Shown here: positions 63,001 to 64,000 of the stretch, in pieces
Numbering within the stretch: the first letter of the stretch is position 1
Layout of the letters: the number at the start of each line of letters is the position of its first letter
Assembly (NCBI GenBank): GCA_965644295.1
Contig: CBFFRP010000427.1
Coordinates: forward strand, 62,001-126,000
Source of the DNA: Paraphysomonas bandaiensis
Lineage: Eukaryota; Chrysophyceae
DNA: 64,000 nucleotides
Direction: 5' to 3'
Made by a program: the position numbers and the translations under genes
Notes under the pieces: model-generated
The model's input: the letters and a program-made list of their open reading frames with translations, nothing else
Databases searched by the model: none
Told to the model about the DNA's origin: nothing

Positions 63001-64000
63001 AGTCACAACAAGACCATGGTTTGATACTGTGAATCCGTTCATGGATACAATAAGTCCACCATTATCAATACTAAGACCACCACTATCGATTTCAAGACCT
63101 TCATTTCCTAAACTGACACCACCGGTTGCATAGAATCCACCTGAGAGTTGTGAAACTCCACCAGTAACTTTTACTCCTCCTGTAAGAGCGGAAACACCAC
63201 TATTCACTTTCAGCCCATCCGAATCAAGTGATAATCCACCCGAAAGAACGAATACTCCATCTGTTAAAACAGTGGCACCTCCAGTGACTTTGAGACCACC
63301 GGAGGTAACAGATACCCCCCCGCTCACCGTGGTACCTCCAGACATTATCGACATACTTCCTGTTACAGAAATCCCCCCTGTGTGAATTGTCAGTCCACCT
63401 GAGTTTACGCTTAGACCATTGGTTACTGTCATGCCTCCAGAATTGACGGAGCTTCCGCCAGTAACGGTCGTTCCATGATTTACGATACTGAATCCACCAG
63501 ACGCAATATACATACCGTCTGTATTCACAGTGTGCCCACCAGTTAAAGTCAGACCTGAGCTTTGAACAGATGTACCTCCAGTAACCCTAAGTCCATCGTT
63601 ATTAACAGTTGTTCCACCAGTTAGTTTCACGCCATCAAAATTCACTGTAAGACCATTCTTTGAAATCTTGACACCACCGGAGTTAATAGTGTTCCCCCCA
63701 GTGACAGCCATACCACCAGCTACGACTGATACACTGCCAGTAACCTTAACACCACCCGTGTAAATAGACTGCCCACCGGTTAAGCGTAGGCCGTCTCGTT
63801 CGATAGATAGGCCACCGCCAGCAATGCTCAAGCCGTAATCATGCAGAGATGAGCCACCTGTAACTCTCATACCTCCAGAGTTAACAGAAAATGTGTTCGT
63901 TACTGCCAGACCGCCAGAACTAACCGAACCACCTCCTGTGACGCTGATTCCATGTAGTGCAACCGTCAGTCCATGTGCAACGACATAAATACCACCGTCA
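50620..64000 (-). CDS. Giant Gly-Gly/Val repeat fibre protein with C-terminal S74 intramolecular chaperone (5'-partial)
   Basis: One frame of 4,460 codons including the stop, open to the right edge of the window, so the N-terminus is unseen. No intron is needed. More than 4,300 residues are units of 13 or 14 residues of the type GG-h-x-V-x-G-G-h-x-V-x-S (for example GGLKVTGGVTVNS), about 330 units. Alternating hydrophobics with paired Gly predict a beta-solenoid, probably trimeric. The last 140 residues are a peptidase S74 / endosialidase-chaperone domain: DSDRRLKSDITTIRDSLAKV, GVYYKWAADS, HLGVIAQDVQEVLPDIVTK, GVKYIELIPVIVEAVRDL, then a helix (ILLENMFADVKILKEEVDLL). In phage spikes and MYRF this domain trimerises the stalk and cuts itself off. 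There are no transmembrane segments and almost no Cys. Location (surface or secreted fibre, adhesin, scale or mastigoneme part) is inference. The opposite strand is open for long stretches only because of codon periodicity. Confidence 0.9.
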   Translation of the reverse strand, partial: DGGIYVVAHGLTVALHGISVTGGGSVSSGGLAVTNTFSVNSGGMRVTGGSSLHDYGLSIAGGGLSIERDGLRLTGGQSIYTGGVKVTGSVSVVAGGMAVTGGNTINSGGVKISKNGLTVNFDGVKLTGGTTVNNDGLRVTGGTSVQSSGLTLTGGHTVNTDGMYIASGGFSIVNHGTTVTGGSSVNSGGMTVTNGLSVNSGGLTIHTGGISVTGSMSIMSGGTTVSGGVSVTSGGLKVTGGATVLTDGVFVLSGGLSLDSDGLKVNSGVSALTGGVKVTGGVSQLSGGFYATGGVSLGNEGLEIDSGGLSIDNGGLIVSMNGFTVSNHGLVVTQDGISVVSSGVKITGGLTVNDGGIVVTTGGVSVQADGLKVSTGVTVLSGGLKITSSLSVQSGGLVVTGGSTVHTGGIYAQAGGMSILSDGMILTGGLTVSDAAVFNDEFTLFSGMGVTNGVTVNSGGLYVQDGGMSILVNGIIIAGGLSIGSRGVAVTGGGTIAEGGVKIADGISVLSDGLTTTDGISINSGGMTVNGRMRLQTGGMLVDQHGITVTTGGILVTDTGLSISSGGATVTPGASIMSGGLKVTGGTTVHSGGLKITGGTTVATGGLYVTSNGLTVNSGRVIATNGAAAAATGIQISGGLSVRNVGIIVTGGTTIESEGMNINSGGLTVTTSGIKINNGISVGGGFVVTGGGTVNNAGFKVQGGATITSGGVVVVTQGLSSYFGGMKVTGGITAVNTGIVSSVGLSIESGGLKVTDGISVDTEGIYVRTEGLTIANDGLQVLLGGMLIQDSGMDTTGGVTVRDDGLYIITGSLNALDGASVSNGLSINTDGLKVTAGISVAAGGMKVTGGLTVLKGGGLHVTSKGVSVAIDGFAVTGGISVNAEGSKVRGGVTVLEGGIYISANGFNVASAGVSVTDGTTVLDGGMKVTGGVTLNDGLVAYNAISIATGGLRVSDGMTVYDDGVFILDGATMSDMGIKVSGGMSVNIGGMRITGGVSVNTGGVHITGGLTLKNEGMYITEKGLSVAAGGVKVTSGATISSAGIFALSHGLSIENDGMKIKGSITVTTGGVLVAASGMSIQSSGLRTTGGGSIYDTGMAVSGGVTAVDTGVRVSAGGASITAGGLYVTGGTTLNSGVVLTNTGLTVTAGGMKVTGGVTVVNTGLIAQMDGLTVLAQGIQVSDGTTINTGGMKVTGGITVNSGGIYSSGGSTVASLGMKVSGGVSILSGGLHVVGGYTVSNVGFVLSEHGLTIENDGLVVEDDGVTIESGGLKVSNGLTIYDSGIKITGGLTVDDTGIYVTKGGVSINADGIKVTAGASIMAGGLKVTGGVVVTGGTTVSGGGTFNNGVSIAAGGLTVHSSGMTVTDGVTVNSGGVAIKGGETVTTGGLYVLAGGVTVEADGFLVKGGATVYSAGMKVTGGTTVQNGGIVVRTGTAQLLASGLHISGGSTVFVDGMTVLDGVSLQTGGMYITGGVSLGDEGLNIKSGGVFVTTVGFRVTGGSTIDAGVVLPNTGLTIVTGGLKLTGGATVGNDGFSVLKTGLSVSGGGFNVAGGATINSGSVKVTGSVTVDSGGLIVGSGGGSVALNGVAVTGGATVWTGGVKVTGGATIVEGGLMVSAGGLTITGGGSKVIGGKSVVSSGLRVTDGTTVDTGGTWIKSGLTVSDEGVVVSSGTVKMRGMQISAGLTVYDAGVTVIDGVTLSTEGIKVVDGGVSVEGTGMRITSGGTIFTGGLTSTGGITVNTAGLVVNGGSTVSTGGLYVASSGLTVQEGMVVTTGGISVLAHGLTVTGGGTVYKDGFKVKGGSSITDMGLKVSGGLTIAKGGMYIVDGGTIAGTGLAISNGGQSIAGGLKVTNGISVSSRGFTLTGGGTVSSFGLKVREGLTVVSGGVVISADGITLSGTGLRVVGGSTVGDGVVTTGGVSVTNGGVYVTGGGLTVNAGGIVVDKAGVTVEVGGLTSSGGATVVHGGMKVTGGVTVDSGGLIVGSGGGAIARNGLTVTGGATVWTGGVKVTGGATIVEGGLMVSAEGLSVAAAGMKVTAGGTIFSGGMKVMGGVSVVRDGLYVTGGSTVGSGGVYVTAGGLSVNANGMVVTGGGTVDGGFVLSDGGMTVVSDGMKIADGTTVSSGGLLVQLNGLSVDADGVTVTGGSTVFSGGLQAAGGVSINAGGNVVSNGGVSIAGNGLTITGGQTVWTTGSQIIGGKTIVDGGVWINANGLTIKHGGFHVNNVGQSIAADGLKVTGGVSVVRDGLYVTGASTVGSGGVYVTAGGLSVNANGMVVTGGGTVDGGFVLSDGGLTISSDGFRAIGGGTVVGGGTKVNVGGLSVAAAGFAISGGGTVNSGGLKIKNKLEVLSSGASFEDGVSILNSGLKVTGGATVSTGGQYITNGGFTIMDTGLWLDAGVLNIYTNGAGVTGGFTILSNGLKVTGGVSLRNEGLKVSGGVTVFTGGIRVATNGLEVAANGIDATGGVSVDGGVEVADDGMSISDDGMKVDGGVTVSTGGVYITGGGMTVASGGLKVSADGSTVSSGGVKVTGSLTVDGGGLVVGSGGGSVALNGMTVTGGATVWTGGVKVTGGASIVEGGLMVSAEGLSVAAAGMKATGGTTTSLGGMKVTGGVTVLLGGAHVTGDITVTGTTLSNRLESQAGLAVTGGTTVSTGGIYVLATGLSVKASGLYVTGGATVDGGVTLTSGGVALNGGGLQVSDGLTVYDNGVSTTGGLTVDDTGIYVTKGGVSINADGIKVTAGASIMAGGLKVTGGVVVTGGTTVSGGGTFNNGVSIAAGGLTVHSSGMTVTDGVTVNSGGVAIKGGETVTTGGLYVLAGGVTVEADGFLVKGGATVFSAGMKVTGGTSVQSGGLKVSAGISAVSSGLSTTGGSTIETVGLFIRNQGTVSAGLVVTTGGMTVGSDGIVVSNGGVSAGGGGTVSSNGLKVAGGTTVSSGGVYISSGGVSVEAEGVVVTGGATIDAGMILPNTGLTIVTGGMKLTGGATVRNVGVVLQKGGVTVASAGLKVSADGSTVSSGGVKVTGSLTVDGGGLVVGSGGGSVALNGMTVTGGATVWTGGVKVTGGASIVEGGLMVSAEGLSVAAAGMKATGGVSIQDSGLVITGGTSILTGGLLVRTAGLSVQMDGMRVTGGASIMDDGLVIDGGTTVSAGGMKIVGGATVSGAALVSSALFRASLGVEITTDGLTIFDDGLRLTDGMTINSEGATVTGGVTVASLGMKVTGGLSVMSNGVTVTGGLSVRVGGLQITGGHSVFDGGMMVRSGLSIGSAGFKVTSAVTVSTGGVYVSAGGLTTIGGVVGTGGLTVNSAGLTSEAGLSISASGMTAAGGISVLDSGMIVAGATKITSGGLQVSQGVSVYNSGFRASGGLSVYAGGGSFTGGLTVNDDGLVVTADGATIAATGLKVAGGVTVSSGGVKVTGGVTVDSDGLVVGSGGGSVALNGVAVTGGATVWTGGVKVTGGATIVEGGLMMSAEGLSVAAAGMKVTAGGTIFSGGMKVTGGVSVVRDGLYVTGGSTVGSGGVYVTAGGLSVNANGMVVTGGGTVDGGFVLSDGGMTVVSDGMKVAGRVTASSGGVFVEAAGASVVSGGVRVSGGVTVYNSGLYVNGFGRVASGMHVTAGISVGTAGVYFNGGASISTGGMRVTNGFSVHSAGARVTGGLCVQNGGLNALGGITTGGGAQMGGATAITGGATVGTGLTVSTVGIEVSAGGQTISQGGLNVVTDGVSVAAGGTGVSGGLTIFNAAAFITGGLSVLSGGMKTTGGLTLDSGNFYARKAGTVEQGLTVTQGGIFVQSHGLTIDHGGLVVDGGLSAINSGLRTEGGATVRTGGFVVTSGATINSGGLYITAKGATINAGGLKAKGGMSVPSDGFIATGGLSISNGGFVVSGGLTLPNTGLTVIAGGLDITDGGLTFPGDGIKVKGGVTVSSSGFKVTSGLTVAIGGVALRGGMSVTNSGLRTTDGMTVYDGGFHALDLTIQSGATIDTGGLHVSATGLSVVAAGVKIGGGETIFTGGLRLTGGLSVIGGAVVTDGLSLHNGGVGVSHGLTVYNSGALIPIVGVSIKAGGLRVSDALTVYNTGIVVTGGATVNSGGMKVTDGVSVLSAGVAITSGLSVGNSGIKSLGGITVSLSGLKVTDGVSVKTGGMQLTGGVSVHVGGARVTGGVTVYTGGLNSLSGMTVPSGMTITDGGMFMDAGGLTIDSEGLVVNAGGISILSGGMGLTSGLSVRGGAVITNGISVKSGGIEVTGGLTVEDTGVYVRGGGATVRAGGLRVSNGLTVYNSGLYIQLDGMTIDDSGVQITEGLSVLSGGVYITNGLTVYGNIWFQGNPTVDSDRRLKSDITTIRDSLAKVSKIRGVYYKWAADSIMSDGKNETHLGVIAQDVQEVLPDIVTKTHNGQYLGVKYIELIPVIVEAVRDLDQRTYDYADIDRSYDILLENMFADVKILKEEVDLLQENVPKSLRTE
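53329..53640 (-). repeat. Internal duplication block D3, three copies (also 57123-57295 and 57667-57978)
   Basis: The stretch beginning TCTGATAACACGAATCCACC occurs at offsets 3,777 and 4,338 nt. All three copies share CCGTTCGCATTCACTGACAA. The middle copy is truncated near 57295. Confidence 0.85.
54735..55002 (-). repeat. Internal duplication block D2, copy 1 (partner 56211-56478)
   Basis: About 268 nt nearly identical to 56211-56478 at offset 1,476 nt. A related, more diverged version occurs around 53550-53780, 57890-58100 and 59150-59320. Confidence 0.85.
55460..55863 (-). repeat. Internal duplication block D1, copy 1 (partner 59741-60144)
   Basis: 404 nt matching 59741-60144 at an offset of 4,281 nt with, by eye, a single difference (A at 55490, T at 59771). 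It contains CACCATCTGTAACAGTCATC and neighbouring unique-sequence units. It ends abruptly: GGTAGTGG here versus GGTTATTT in the partner. Confidence 0.9.
56211..56478 (-). repeat. Internal duplication block D2, copy 2 (partner 54735-55002)
   Basis: Second copy of D2. It differs by a few bases (for example GGCCCGCTG versus GGCCCCCTG near the end). Confidence 0.85.
59741..60144 (-). repeat. Internal duplication block D1, copy 2 (partner 55460-55863)
   Basis: Partner of the block above. Flanks on both sides are ordinary diverged repeat units, so the identity is limited to this block, as expected for gene conversion or a recent unequal exchange. Confidence 0.9.

Noticed and set aside
50620-64000. 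CRISPR array or satellite DNA
   Set aside because: Repeats are in-frame coding units of 39/42 nt with synonymous and conservative changes and end in a folded domain. There are no constant direct repeats with unique spacers.
1-64000. Bacterial or phage origin of the contig, suggested by the S74 domain
   Set aside because: VPS45, NAA15, FIP1, spliceosomal introns, a eukaryotic tRNA gene with Pol III signals and copia/hAT/LINE elements are all on the same contig. Transfer of the S74 module alone remains possible.

Overview
The window is nuclear DNA of a eukaryote, most likely a unicellular one. The evidence is GT-AG introns in seven genes, a tRNA gene with a T-run terminator, interstitial TTAGGG-type repeats, and copia, LINE and hAT elements. 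The lineage cannot be fixed from sequence alone. The 14 introns I could place are very short (48-110 nt, mostly about 50), and every spliced frame closes. This recovered genes that are invisible as single open frames.

Layout. 1-2.8 kb: an internally deleted Ty1/copia retrotransposon (minus). 3.4-4.3 kb: a four-exon FIP1 gene (minus). 5.4-16.2 kb: a nested transposon district. It holds a SINE-like element split by a hAT, which is itself split by a LINE-tailed element, then a hAT relic with an RT-RNase H LINE inside, a gutted copia element, and a long inverted-repeat structure carrying a LINE-tailed insertion and a solo LTR. 16.2-18.9 kb: a DxD glycosyltransferase (minus, five exons) and a small lysine-rich protein (plus). 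19.4-21.2 kb: more retroposons with clear nesting. 22.8-24.6 kb: VPS45. 26.9-28.1 kb: a second glycosyltransferase-like gene (minus). 28.9-30.5 kb: a hAT relic with a LINE tail. 30.8-33.7 kb: NAA15 (minus). 35.8-36.1 kb: a tetranucleotide microsatellite. 36.6 kb: a small Cys-rich ORF. 38.3-39.9 kb: a membrane-anchored triple-KH protein. 42.2-44.2 kb: NADPH-cytochrome P450 reductase. 45.4-46.4 kb: a second copy of the RT-RNase H LINE. 46.56 kb: tRNA-Thr(UGU). 47.4-50.2 kb: two hAT elements with 8-bp target duplications.

The outstanding object is 50.62-64.0 kb (minus): one uninterrupted frame of at least 4,459 codons that runs off the right edge. It encodes a giant protein made almost entirely of 13- and 14-residue Gly-Gly/Val repeats. 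It ends in an intramolecular chaperone (peptidase S74, endosialidase/MYRF type) with an intact Ser-Lys dyad and a C-terminal helix. The closest architectural precedent is phage tail spikes and fibres, where this domain drives trimerisation of a beta-helical stalk and then cuts itself off. Here the same logic appears to sit on a protist-scale fibre. Near-identical internal blocks show that it is still being rearranged.

The housekeeping genes (mRNA 3' end formation, vesicle fusion, N-terminal acetylation, P450 electron supply, RNA binding at a membrane, glycosylation) show no common pathway. They are islands between repeats.
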